Shown here: piece by piece, positions 1-6,802 of the stretch
Layout: each line of letters starts with the position of its first letter
How positions within the stretch are numbered: position 1 is the stretch's first letter
NCBI GenBank assembly: GCA_035476635.1
Contig: DATILI010000045.1
Location: forward strand, 1-10,457
Length of the DNA stretch: 10,457 bases
Source of the DNA: DATILI01 sp035476635
GTDB taxonomy: Bacteria; Pseudomonadota; Gammaproteobacteria; Burkholderiales; Burkholderiaceae_C
Direction: 5' to 3'
Notes under the pieces: generated by a model
What the model was told of the DNA's origin: nothing
Databases searched by the model: none
What the model saw: only the letters and a program-made list of their open reading frames with translations
Position numbers and translations under genes: made by a program

Positions 1-1593
1 CGCCTTTCTCAAGTTGGCCGGGGCGATGCGCAGGGCTTCGCGGTATTTGGCCACGGTGCGGCGCGCGCATTCGATGCCCTGCTCTTTGAGCATCTCGGAA
101 ATCTGGTTGTCGGACAGCGGCTTCTTGGTGCTTTCGCTGGCGACGAACTGCTTGATCAACGCGCGCACCGCGGTACTGGAGGCATTGCCGCCGGTCTCGG
201 TGCCGAGCGCGGAGCCAAAGAAATACTTGAGCTCGAAGGTGCCGAACGGCGTGGCCATGTACTTGGCCGTGGTCACGCGGGAAATGGTGGATTCGTGCAG
301 GCCCAGCTCGTCGGCAATTTCGCGCAGCACCAGTGGCCGCATGGCAAGCTCGCCGTGCACAAAGAAGTTTTTCTGCCTCTCGACGATGGCGTTGGACACG
401 CGCAGGATGGTGTCAAAGCGCTGCTGGATGTTCTTGATGAACCAGCGCGCCTCCTGCAGCCGCTGCTGCAGCGCCGCGTAGTTCGATGAATCCCTGCCGC
501 CGCCCTTGTGCGCCTTCAGCGCACTGGCATAGATGTCGTGCACGCGCAGGCGCGGCATGACGTCGGCGTTGAGCTGGACCCGAAACCGCGCCTGCGCGCC
601 GCGCCCGACCTGGACCACGAGCACATCGGGCACCACGATGTTGCGCTCCACGTCGACGAAGCGGCGCCCGGGCTTGGGTTCGAGCCGTGCGATCACTGCG
701 ATGGCCGCCTTGATGGCGGCTTCGCTGTGGCCGCACAGCTGCGCCAGGCGCTTGACGTCGCGCCGCGCCAGCAGCTCCATGGGTTGCGCGCAGATGCGCA
801 GCGCCGCGGCGCAGGCTTCTTCGTCCAGCGTACCGGCAGCGCGCAGCACCTGCAGCTGCAAGGTCAGGCACTCCGCGAGATGGCGCGCACCGACGCCGGG
901 CGGGTCGAGGTTTTGCAGCAGGCGCAACGCCACGGTGAAGCGGTGGACGAGCTCTTCCGTCTGCTCCTCGTCGCCGCCGGACAAACCCGCGGCAAGCGAC
1001 TCCAGCGGGTCTTCCAGATAGCCGTCGTCATTAAGCGACTCGATCAGGAAGCGCAGCGCAGCGCTGTCGACGTCACTCAGGCGCAGGCTCAGGGCCTGCC
1101 GGTGCAGATGCTGCTGCAGCGATTCCTGGCTGCGTGCAAGTTCGGTGGCGTCGGCTTCCTCTTCATCGCCGGCGTTGTTCTTGCGCGCCGGGGCGTCGCC
1201 GCCCCACTCGCTGTCGTCGGGCGCGATCTCGCTGGTGCCGTCGCCGTCCCAGCTCTGGTCATCTTCCTGCCCGGAGACCGGCGCTTCGGTATCGCTCTGG
1301 CTTGTTTCACTGGCGCTTGCAGTGCTGCTTTCGCCGGCGTAGTCGCTGGTCGAACTGGCCATGGCTTCGGTGTCGCGGTCTTCCTCCCGCACCGGCGTAT
1401 CGGCCTGGGCCAGCCCGAACTCCTCACGCGCCACTTCGTCTTGGGTGACTTCAAGGAAGGGGTTGTCGTCGAGCATCTGCTCGACTTCCTGGCTCAGCTC
1501 CAGCGTCGACAACTGCAATAGCCGGATTGACTGCTGCAGCTGGGGCGTCAGCGCAAGATGCTGCGAGACGCGGAGTGACAGGCCTTGCTTCAT
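1..1593 (-). CDS. rpoN: RNA polymerase sigma-54 factor RpoN (3' end just cut off)
   Basis: Sigma-54 directs core RNA polymerase to -24/-12 promoters and needs AAA+ activators for open-complex formation. The frame is open for 531 codons from an ATG at 1593 to the window edge; no stop is reached, but the visible C-terminus already matches the end of the family, so only a few codons are missing. Region I is the Q/L-rich N-terminus (residues 1-50, MKQGLSLRVSQHLALTPQLQ). Residues 52-151 form a very acidic linker (31 Asp/Glu against 5 Lys/Arg by my count). The core-binding domain follows, then a helix-turn-helix near residues 421-446, and the diagnostic RpoN box ARRTVAKYRE at residues 510-519 (bases 37-66). 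At 531+ residues it is longer than the E. coli protein (477), mainly because of the acidic linker. It starts 11 bases after lptB, so it is the third gene of the lptA operon. Identity is certain from the RpoN box. Confidence 0.97.
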   Translation of the reverse strand, partial: MKQGLSLRVSQHLALTPQLQQSIRLLQLSTLELSQEVEQMLDDNPFLEVTQDEVAREEFGLAQADTPVREEDRDTEAMASSTSDYAGESSTASASETSQSDTEAPVSGQEDDQSWDGDGTSEIAPDDSEWGGDAPARKNNAGDEEEADATELARSQESLQQHLHRQALSLRLSDVDSAALRFLIESLNDDGYLEDPLESLAAGLSGGDEEQTEELVHRFTVALRLLQNLDPPGVGARHLAECLTLQLQVLRAAGTLDEEACAAALRICAQPMELLARRDVKRLAQLCGHSEAAIKAAIAVIARLEPKPGRRFVDVERNIVVPDVLVVQVGRGAQARFRVQLNADVMPRLRVHDIYASALKAHKGGGRDSSNYAALQQRLQEARWFIKNIQQRFDTILRVSNAIVERQKNFFVHGELAMRPLVLREIADELGLHESTISRVTTAKYMATPFGTFELKYFFGSALGTETGGNASSTAVRALIKQFVASESTKKPLSDNQISEMLKEQGIECARRTVAKYREALRIAPANLRKA

Positions 1594-1604
1594 GGTCAAC
1601 CGCC

Positions 1605-2396
1605 CTACATTCGGAAGTGCTCGCCGAGGTAGACCCGGCGCACGTCGGCGTTGTTGACGATTTCGGAAGGCGTACCCTGCGCCAGCACGTGGCCGTCGCT
1701 GATGATGAAGGCGTGGTCGCAGATGCCCAGCGTCTCGCGCACGTTGTGGTCGGTGATGAGCACGCCGATGCCGCGCGACTTCAAGAAGCCGATGATGCGC
1801 TGGATCTCGATCACGGCGATGGGGTCGATGCCGGCAAACGGTTCGTCCAGCAGGATGAACCGCGGCTGGGTCGCCAGCGCACGCGCGATCTCCACGCGGC
1901 GCCGCTCGCCGCCAGACAAAGCCAGCGCCGGCGAATCACGCAGGTGCTCCACGCGCAGGTCTTGCAGCAAGCTGGTGAGGCGCTCTTCGATGTCGGCCTT
2001 GTTCAGCGGCTTGCCCGCCATCTCGCCGCTGGAATAGCGCTGCAACTCCAGCACGGCACGCACGTTGTCTTCGACATTGAGCTTGCGGAAGATCGAGGCC
2101 TCTTGCGGCAGGTAGGACAGCCCCAGGCGCGAACGACGATGGATGGGCATGTGGCCCACGGAGCGGCCGTCGATGGTGATGTCGCCGGCGTCCGATCGAA
2201 CCAGCCCGACGATCATGTAGAAGGAGGTGGTCTTGCCCGCGCCGTTGGGGCCCAGCAAGCCGACGACCTCGCCTTTTTGCACGGCCAGCGAGACGTCCTT
2301 GACGACCTTGCGGCTGCCGTAGGATTTTTGCAGGTTGCGGGCTTCGAGCCGGCTGATGGCGGCTGCCGGAACGCTTTGTGGCGTGCCGGCCGTCAC
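1605..2396 (-). CDS. lptB: LPS export ABC transporter ATP-binding protein LptB
   Basis: Cytoplasmic ATPase of the LptB2FGC complex, which extracts lipopolysaccharide from the inner membrane and drives it across the LptA bridge to the outer membrane. The protein has 263 residues with all ABC motifs: Walker A GPNGAGKTT (49-57), Q-loop Gln98, signature LSGGE (160-164), Walker B FILLDEP (180-186), D-loop GID (189-191) and switch His217. It is about 20 residues longer than E. coli LptB (241), owing to an N-terminal extension before the ARNLQKSYG strand. The start is a GTG at 2396, supported by a GGGGAG ribosome site at 2402-2407 five bases upstream and by a 4-base GTGA overlap with the lptA stop; there is no in-frame ATG before residue 61. 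The tight overlap indicates translational coupling to lptA. LptF, LptG and LptC are not in the window. Confidence 0.96.
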   Translation of the reverse strand: MTAGTPQSVPAAAISRLEARNLQKSYGSRKVVKDVSLAVQKGEVVGLLGPNGAGKTTSFYMIVGLVRSDAGDITIDGRSVGHMPIHRRSRLGLSYLPQEASIFRKLNVEDNVRAVLELQRYSSGEMAGKPLNKADIEERLTSLLQDLRVEHLRDSPALALSGGERRRVEIARALATQPRFILLDEPFAGIDPIAVIEIQRIIGFLKSRGIGVLITDHNVRETLGICDHAFIISDGHVLAQGTPSEIVNNADVRRVYLGEHFRM

Positions 2397-3013
2397 TTTT
2401 TCTCCCCGCCCAGCGTGGTGCTGGGGCGCAACGCCGGGGCAGCCGCTGCGGCAGGGGCGGCCGGCGCCGATGCCGCGCTTTTGGGTGTGAGGACCGCACG
2501 GACGCGGCCGCCTATGTTGCCGCTGTTGGGGGCGGATGTGTTTCCGTCCACAGTGAATACCTCGGTGGTGTTGTCGTAGACCACGATGGCGCCGGCAACT
2601 TCATCGTTGAGTACGGCGCCCTTGTAGCGGCGCATCTCGCCGCGCTTGATGAATTTGACGACGTCGGCCTTGCCGTCGTATTCGATGGTTTCGCCTTCAC
2701 CCTCGATGAATTCGTCCAGACCTTCGCGCTTTTGCCGGAAGAAGGCGCGCTGGCCGGGCTCGGCGGTGACCACGCCATGCTGGTAGCCCTCGGGATCCTG
2801 GCGCACGTCCAGCCGGGCGCCGCGGATGATGATGCTGCCCTTGGTCATGACCACCCGTCCCGTGAACACATTGGTCTGCTTCAGATCGTCGTAGCGCAGG
2901 GCATCGGCTTCCACGTTCATGGGCTTGCTGCGGTCGGCCCTTTCGGCACCGGCTGCGCCACCCAGCAGCAGCAATGCAAGCAGAATCAGAAGACGGGAAT
3001 TGATGGTTTTCAT
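2393..3013 (-). CDS. lptA: Periplasmic LPS transport protein LptA
   Basis: LptA forms the periplasmic beta-jellyroll bridge that carries lipopolysaccharide from LptC to LptD. The predicted protein has 206 residues. Residues 1-23 are a Sec signal peptide with a Leu-rich core (LLILLALLLL) and a likely cut after Ala23. The OstA/LptA domain covers about residues 28-175, with typical elements such as PMNVEADALRYDDLKQ near the start, VFTGRVVMTKGSI, the FIEGEGETIEYDG segment and the YDNTTEVFTVDG strand. The last 30 residues are an Ala/Pro-rich tail not needed for the fold. The same frame stays open upstream into the terminator and dsbA, but ATG 3013 is the only start that gives a signal peptide. No clear Shine-Dalgarno is visible; a sigma70-like promoter lies just upstream. 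Adjacent lptC and kdsC, common in other Proteobacteria, are absent here, with dsbA in their place. Confidence 0.93.
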   Translation of the reverse strand: MKTINSRLLILLALLLLGGAAGAERADRSKPMNVEADALRYDDLKQTNVFTGRVVMTKGSIIIRGARLDVRQDPEGYQHGVVTAEPGQRAFFRQKREGLDEFIEGEGETIEYDGKADVVKFIKRGEMRRYKGAVLNDEVAGAIVVYDNTTEVFTVDGNTSAPNSGNIGGRVRAVLTPKSAASAPAAPAAAAAPALRPSTTLGGEKK

Positions 3014-3035
3014 AGAGGCACGAATCTTGCTCTGG

Positions 3036-3064
3036 ATTGTAGCAACCGATTTTGGCCGTCTCAG
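3036..3064 (-). promoter_or_regulatory. Predicted sigma70 promoter of lptA-lptB-rpoN
   Basis: Read on the minus strand, a -35 box CTGAGA (3064-3059, 4 of 6 matches to TTGACA) is separated by 17 bases from a -10 box TACAAT (3041-3036, 5 of 6 matches). Transcription would begin near 3029, giving a leader of about 15 bases before the lptA ATG. The box lies in the short gap between the dsbA terminator and lptA, where a promoter is expected. Inferred from sequence only. Confidence 0.55.
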
Positions 3065-3065
3065 T

Positions 3066-3091
3066 AAAAAAGCCCGCGATGCGGGCTTTTT
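3066..3091 (-). terminator. Intrinsic terminator of the argS-SPOR-dsbA unit
   Basis: A perfect GC core of six pairs (GCCCGC at 3072-3077 and GCGGGC at 3081-3086) encloses a 3-base loop and is flanked by A6 on one side and T5 on the other. On the minus strand it reads as a hairpin followed by a run of six T, 26 bases after the dsbA stop. The A/T tracts make it symmetric, so it could also stop plus-strand transcription, but no plus-strand gene is near. Confidence 0.9.
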
Positions 3092-3117
3092 GTTGACGGG
3101 AAAGCCGATTGGCCAGC

Positions 3118-3774
3118 TTATTTGGTCTTGCGGGTTTCTGCCACCAGGTATTCGGTGACCTGCAATGCGCGCTCCATGCTCTGGGCGAGCGAGCCGTCGG
3201 TGTAATACCGCCCGGCAATCCCCAGCGCCGGAACACCGGAGACCTTGTAGGCATCCTGCAACTCGGTCGCTTTCTGGGCCTTCTTGGGGGCCGTGAAGTT
3301 GTAGGCGATCTGGAACTTTTCCTTGTCCAGGCCCTGCTTGGCCACCCATTCAAAAATGGCTTCATCCCGGGCCAGCTGCTGCTTTTCCACGTGGATGGCG
3401 TAGAACACCTTGCGCTGCATTGCCTCGACCTTACCCAGGGCTTCCAGGGCGTAGTAGAGTTTTTGCTGCGGCACAAAGCTGTTGTTGAAGGCCACCGGAA
3501 CGCGCCGGAACGCGATCTCCTTGGGCAGGTTCTTGATCCAGGTTTCCAGCTTGGGCTCAAAGGCGTTGCAATGCGGGCAGCTGTACCAGAAGAACTCGAT
3601 CACTTCGACCTTGCCCGGCGCTGCCTCCACCGCTACGCGCTTGTCCAGCGCGATGTAGTCAGATCCCTCTTGCGGCTTCTTGGCCTGGGCCCAGGCGGCC
3701 GGTGTGGCGCTCAAGCCAACGGTGGAAGCGGCCAAGGCCGTGGCGGTAGACAGCGAAAACTCGCGACGTTTCAT
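3118..3774 (-). CDS. dsbA: Thiol:disulfide interchange protein DsbA
   Basis: Periplasmic thioredoxin-fold oxidase that introduces disulfide bonds into exported proteins and is reoxidised by DsbB. The 218-residue protein has the DsbA active site CPHC at residues 66-69, inside the typical FFWYSCPHC strand-helix, and the cis-proline loop GVPA with Pro182. The helical insertion lies between them. The N-terminus (MKRREFSLSTATALAAS) looks like a signal peptide with a twin-arginine-like RREFSL motif and a weakly hydrophobic core; a likely cut follows Ala29 (AWA/QA). The ATG at 3774 is supported by AAGGAG at 3784-3789, nine bases upstream. It is the last gene of the argS-SPOR-dsbA group, 67 bases after the SPOR gene, and a strong terminator follows. 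Possible clients encoded nearby are the PsiF-repeat protein and the cysteine-containing esterase. Confidence 0.95.
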   Translation of the reverse strand: MKRREFSLSTATALAASTVGLSATPAAWAQAKKPQEGSDYIALDKRVAVEAAPGKVEVIEFFWYSCPHCNAFEPKLETWIKNLPKEIAFRRVPVAFNNSFVPQQKLYYALEALGKVEAMQRKVFYAIHVEKQQLARDEAIFEWVAKQGLDKEKFQIAYNFTAPKKAQKATELQDAYKVSGVPALGIAGRYYTDGSLAQSMERALQVTEYLVAETRKTK

Positions 3775-3841
3775 CAGTAAACACTCCTTGAACGGGGTCA
3801 GACAGGCAAGCTGCGGAAAAGTTCAGCGGGCGCGCGGCGCC

Positions 3842-4492
3842 TCAGCGCTGCACGCGTACCAGGGCCGTTTCCAGTCCGGCAGTGTCCAGTTTTTCCTTGA
3901 TGCGGTCCGCATCGTCCTTTTTGCCGTAGGGGCCGATGCGGACGCGAAAAACGGTGCGCCCGGATTGCTCGCGCTCGGTGACCTTGGCCTCCCAGCCCAT
4001 GATGGCCAGCTTGGCGCGCTGCGCTTCGGCATCGTCCACCGTGCGAAAGGCGCCGGCCTGCACGAAGTAATCAAACGGATCGGGCCCGGCCGTGCTGGCA
4101 CGCGCCTTGGCCAGGTCACCCAGCGGGTCGTTCGGCGCCGCCGCGGCCGCCTTGGCTTCAGCCTTCACCGGCTGGGGCGCCGCGGTGATCGTCGCGGCCT
4201 TGGGGGTTGAGGACTCCGGGGCAACGGCCACAGGCGTAGCCGTTCCCACGGTACCGGAGGCGGCCGCTGCCGGCGGCCGCGCCGGATTCTTGCCATACAG
4301 CGGCGCGTTCGGGTCCCAGTCCTTGTTTTTCTTGGTTTCGGCCGCGTCGTGCTCAGCCGTGCGGCTTAGCGCCTTGTTCAAGAAGGGCACCGGCACCTTG
4401 GTGACGTAGACCGCCACCGTCAGGGCCGCTCCCAGACCGACGACCACGCCGATGATGAAGCCCAGAATTGTTCCGCCGCCTTGTAGTTTCAT
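3842..4492 (-). CDS. Membrane-anchored SPOR-domain protein (FtsN-like architecture)
   Basis: SPOR domains bind peptidoglycan strands stripped of stem peptides, mostly at the division septum. The 216-residue protein has a short cytoplasmic N-terminus, one transmembrane helix (about residues 8-30, ILGFIIGVVVGLGAALTVAV), a low-complexity Ala/Pro/Lys-rich periplasmic linker (about 70-130) and a C-terminal SPOR domain (141-216) with the usual YFVQAGAF start and FRVRIGPYG strand. This order is that of FtsN, but the protein is shorter than E. coli FtsN (319) and the division function is not proven. The open frame extends far upstream inside argS; ATG 4492 is chosen because it places the membrane helix at the N-terminus and lies 8 bases after the argS stop. 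The protein has no cysteine at all, so it cannot be a direct DsbA client despite being next to dsbA. Confidence 0.9.
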   Translation of the reverse strand: MKLQGGGTILGFIIGVVVGLGAALTVAVYVTKVPVPFLNKALSRTAEHDAAETKKNKDWDPNAPLYGKNPARPPAAAASGTVGTATPVAVAPESSTPKAATITAAPQPVKAEAKAAAAAPNDPLGDLAKARASTAGPDPFDYFVQAGAFRTVDDAEAQRAKLAIMGWEAKVTEREQSGRTVFRVRIGPYGKKDDADRIKEKLDTAGLETALVRVQR

Positions 4493-4500
4493 TGAATCGC

Positions 4501-6198
4501 TCACATCTTCGAAGGTGCCGATACGCCCAGTACGGCAAGACCATTGTGCAATACCTGCGCGGTGGCAGCGACCAGCGCCAGCCGGGCTTTCCTGACCGCT
4601 TGATCGTCGACCAGGATGCGCTCGGCGTCGTAGTAGCTGTGGTAGCAGGCGGCCAGTTCGCGCAAATAAAAGGTCACGTCGTGCGGCGCGAAGTCTTTCG
4701 CCGCGGCGCTCAGCATGTCCGGGTACTTGGCAAGCAAAAGCATCAGCGCCAAGGCTTGCGGGCTTTGCAGCGGCGCAAGGTCGGTGTCGGTCAGCATGGC
4801 CACATCGCCGCCGTCTTTTTCTTTCCACGCCGCCAGTACCGAGCAGATGCGCGCGTGCGCGTACTGCACGTAGTAGACCGGGTTGTCGTTGTTCTGCGCC
4901 AGCGCCAGGTCGACGTCGAACACATACTCGGTGTCGGGCTTGCGCGACAGCAGGAAGAAGCGCACGGCGTCCTTGCTGGTCCATTCGACCAGATCGCGCA
5001 AGGTGACGTAGCTGCCGGCGCGCTTGGAGATCTTCACCTCTTCGCCGCCGCGCATCACGCGCACCATGGTGTGCAGCACGTAGTCGGGATAGCCGGCGGG
5101 AATGCCGACGTTGGCCGCCTGCAGGCCGGCGCGCACGCGCGCGATGGTGCCGTGGTGGTCGGTGCCCTGGATGTTCACCACCTTCTGAAAGCCGCGCTCC
5201 CACTTGGTGATGTGGTAAGCGACATCGGGCACGAAGTAGGTATAACTGCCATCGGACTTGCGCATGACGCGGTCCTTGTCGTCACCGTAGTCGGTCGACT
5301 TGAGCCACAGTGCGCCGTCCTGCGCATAGGTCTTGCCGGCCTCCTGCAGTTTCTTGACCGCCGCATCGACCTTGCCACTGGTGTACAGGCTGGATTCGAG
5401 GTAGTAGTTGTCGAACCTGACCTGGAACGCCTTCAAGTCCAGATCCTGCTCGTGGCGCAGATAGGCCACGGCAAACTGGCGGATGCTGTCCAGGTCTTCG
5501 ATGTCGCCGGAAGCGGTGTACGCGCGGTCGTCGGACGAAACGGTTTTCTTCGCCTTGAAGTCTTCGGCGATGTCGGCAATGTAGTCGCCGTTGTAGGCCG
5601 GGGCGTTTTCGCCGCTGGGCCATTGCGCATCGCCGGGCTTGAAACCCTTGGCGCGCAGTTGCGTGCTGCTGGCCAAGGTGGCGATTTGCACGCCCGCGTC
5701 GTTGTAATAGAACTCCCGGTAGACGTCCCAGCCCTGGGTTTGAAACAGGTTGCAAATGGCATCGCCCAATGCGGCTTGCCGGCCATGGCCAACGTGCAGG
5801 GGGCCGGTTGGGTTGGCTGACACGAACTCGACCAGCACGCGCTGGCCGTTCGCAGGCTGCGCGCCAAACTGCTGCGCCGCCGTGAGCACTTCGCGCACGA
5901 TCTGCTGCTTTGCCTCGGCCTTGAGCTTGATGTTGATGAAGCCCGGCCCGGCGATGTCGATGCTGTCCACCCAGCGCTGAAACGGTGCGAGCTGCAGCAA
6001 CTCGGTGCGCAGGCTTTCCCCGACCTGGCGCGGATTGAGTTTCAAGGGCTTGGCCAGCTGCATCGCGGCGGTGCAGGCCAGGTCGCCATGGGCGGCAACC
6101 TTGGGCGACTCGAAGGCGGCCTTGGCCCCGGCGCCGGGAGAAAGTTTTTCCAGCCCGGCGGCCAGCGCGTCGAGCAGTTCTTGTTTGACAGAGAGCAT
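4501..6198 (-). CDS. argS: Arginyl-tRNA synthetase
   Basis: Class I aminoacyl-tRNA synthetase that charges tRNA-Arg with arginine in the cytoplasm. The 565-residue protein is of normal length. It has the N-terminal Add1 domain (about 1-110, with IAGPGFINIKL at 82-92), the HIGH motif as HVGH (135-138) within SANPTGPLHVGHGR, a KMSKS-loop equivalent KISKR near residue 388, and a C-terminal DALR anticodon-binding domain ending in LGVSAPSKM. The start ATG at 6198 gives the usual N-terminus (MLSVKQELLDAL), but no Shine-Dalgarno at normal spacing is seen; a GGGGA lies directly against the ATG inside a small hairpin. It is the first gene of a minus-strand group with the SPOR gene and dsbA, an order I recall from other Burkholderiales. 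Confidence 0.97.
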   Translation of the reverse strand: MLSVKQELLDALAAGLEKLSPGAGAKAAFESPKVAAHGDLACTAAMQLAKPLKLNPRQVGESLRTELLQLAPFQRWVDSIDIAGPGFINIKLKAEAKQQIVREVLTAAQQFGAQPANGQRVLVEFVSANPTGPLHVGHGRQAALGDAICNLFQTQGWDVYREFYYNDAGVQIATLASSTQLRAKGFKPGDAQWPSGENAPAYNGDYIADIAEDFKAKKTVSSDDRAYTASGDIEDLDSIRQFAVAYLRHEQDLDLKAFQVRFDNYYLESSLYTSGKVDAAVKKLQEAGKTYAQDGALWLKSTDYGDDKDRVMRKSDGSYTYFVPDVAYHITKWERGFQKVVNIQGTDHHGTIARVRAGLQAANVGIPAGYPDYVLHTMVRVMRGGEEVKISKRAGSYVTLRDLVEWTSKDAVRFFLLSRKPDTEYVFDVDLALAQNNDNPVYYVQYAHARICSVLAAWKEKDGGDVAMLTDTDLAPLQSPQALALMLLLAKYPDMLSAAAKDFAPHDVTFYLRELAACYHSYYDAERILVDDQAVRKARLALVAATAQVLHNGLAVLGVSAPSKM

Positions 6199-6199
6199 T

Positions 6200-6215
6200 C
6201 CCCGATTTTACGGGG
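6200..6215 (-). promoter_or_regulatory. Inverted repeat and -10-like box touching the argS start
   Basis: The minus strand reads CCCCG TAAAAT CGGGG directly before the argS ATG: a perfect 5-base-pair dyad with a 6-base loop. TAAAAT (6210-6205) resembles a -10 box and lies six bases before the ATG, so transcription from it would begin at or next to the start codon. No convincing -35 box is found 16-18 bases upstream. If transcription starts further up, the dyad could instead fold in the mRNA and cover the initiation region. Confidence 0.35.
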
Positions 6216-6251
6216 GCGGTCATCGTTGCCCGGCCCGGCAGTGAAACCGCC

Positions 6252-6280
6252 TTGCCGGCTCAAGCGTTGTGTGTTGGAAT
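6252..6280 (+). promoter_or_regulatory. Candidate sigma70 promoter of the PsiF-repeat gene
   Basis: TTGCCG (6252-6257) and TGGAAT (6275-6280) are 17 bases apart, each matching 4 of 6 consensus bases, and the -10 is preceded by TGT, an extended -10 element. The predicted start is near 6287, giving a leader of about 59 bases that opens with a hairpin. No Pho box could be recognised by eye, although the family name refers to phosphate starvation. Confidence 0.4.
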
Positions 6281-6284
6281 CCGC

Positions 6285-6307
6285 GCGGGACTCCTGCGTC
6301 CCGCAGG
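6285..6307 (+). other. Leader hairpin(s) upstream of the PsiF-repeat gene
   Basis: GCGGGAC (6285-6291) and GTCCCGC (6298-6304) form a perfect 7-base-pair dyad with a 6-base loop. A second pairing, CCTGC (6293-6297) with GCAGG (6303-6307), uses part of the same bases and would exclude the first. There is no T-run, so it is not a terminator. It would lie at the very 5' end of the predicted transcript and could stabilise the mRNA; that role is inference. Confidence 0.45.
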
Positions 6308-6345
6308 GTTCGGTACAACAACTTCTTCTTGTTCAGGAGCTACCC

Positions 6346-6777
6346 ATGAGAAATCTTCTCCCGCTTATCGCTGCCGTTGGTTTGACACTGTCGTTCGCGC
6401 TGGCGCATGCAGCCGACGACAAGAAACCCGCCGCCACCGCAACCGCCGCACCCGCAGCCATGGCGGCCCCTGGCAGTTGCGATGCCATGGCCGCCGAGAA
6501 GAAGCTGGCGGGCGCGGCCAAGACCAGTTTTCTGAAGAAGTGCGAGACCGACGCCAAGGCCGCTGCGGGCCCGTCCTCGTGCGACACCATGGCGACCGAA
6601 AAGAAATTGGCCGGCGCAGCCAAGACCAGCTTCCTGAAAAAATGCGAGACCGATGCAAAGGCTGCCGCCGGCCCGTCCGCCTGCGATTCCAAGGCGGCCG
6701 AAAAGAAACTGGCCGGCGCCGCCAAGACCAGTTTCGTCAAGAAATGCGAGGCAGACGCCGTCGCCGCCAAGAAGTAA
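6346..6777 (+). CDS. Secreted PsiF-repeat protein with three tandem repeats
   Basis: Probable periplasmic protein of the PsiF-repeat family, whose molecular role is unknown; E. coli PsiF is induced by phosphate starvation. The 143-residue protein starts with a Sec signal peptide (about 1-22, likely cut at AHA/AD), then an Ala/Pro/Thr linker (23-43). Three repeats of 34 residues follow, beginning at residues 44, 78 and 112. Each has the pattern Cys-x20-Cys (C45/C66, C79/C100, C113/C134) around a KKLAGAAKTSFLKKC core, as in PsiF. The six cysteines would suit three intra-repeat disulfides made by DsbA. E. coli PsiF has two repeats, so this protein has one more. The ATG at 6346 has AGGAG at 6335-6339. 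It is the only plus-strand gene, divergent from argS, and its stop is only 10 bases from that of the converging DUF2214 gene. Confidence 0.85.
   Translation: MRNLLPLIAAVGLTLSFALAHAADDKKPAATATAAPAAMAAPGSCDAMAAEKKLAGAAKTSFLKKCETDAKAAAGPSSCDTMATEKKLAGAAKTSFLKKCETDAKAAAGPSACDSKAAEKKLAGAAKTSFVKKCEADAVAAKK
6475..6777 (+). repeat. Three in-frame 102-base tandem repeats in the PsiF-like gene
   Basis: Units begin at 6475, 6577 and 6679; the third is slightly shorter (99 bases including the stop). The first two encode 34 residues that differ at only two positions (both Ala to Thr), yet 17 of the 34 codons differ synonymously. The copies are therefore old and held by selection on the protein, not a recent slippage product. 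Confidence 0.9.
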
Positions 6778-6785
6778 GTTTCCCG

Positions 6786-6802
6786 GGCTACTTGCCGTAG
6801 CC
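6786..6802. other. Small dyad at the convergent 3' ends
   Basis: GGCTAC (6786-6791) and GTAGCC (6797-6802) form a perfect 6-base-pair dyad with a 5-base loop. It covers the stop codon of the DUF2214 gene and lies just past the PsiF-like stop. No T-run follows on either strand, so a terminator role is weakly supported. Confidence 0.3.

Noticed and set aside
508..2579. Long plus-strand open frames (337 and 350 codons) opposite rpoN, lptB and lptA
   Set aside because: They are antisense to unmistakable genes, have low-complexity His/Arg/Ala-rich translations and arise from GC-rich codon bias.
2393..3349. 318-codon version of LptA reaching upstream into dsbA
   Set aside because: The extension would cross the terminator and overlap dsbA in another frame; ATG 3013 gives a proper signal peptide.
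3842..5203. 453-codon version of the SPOR protein
   Set aside because: The first 237 codons are a shadow of argS with Arg-rich nonsense sequence; the membrane anchor begins at ATG 4492.
4468..5820. 450-codon plus-strand open frame opposite argS
   Set aside because: It is antisense to argS with its intact class I motifs; the Val/Leu/Gln-rich translation matches no fold I know.
6199..6345. Possible Pho box upstream of the PsiF-like gene
   Set aside because: I looked for CTGTCAT-type direct repeats and found none, so phosphate control is not supported by sequence.
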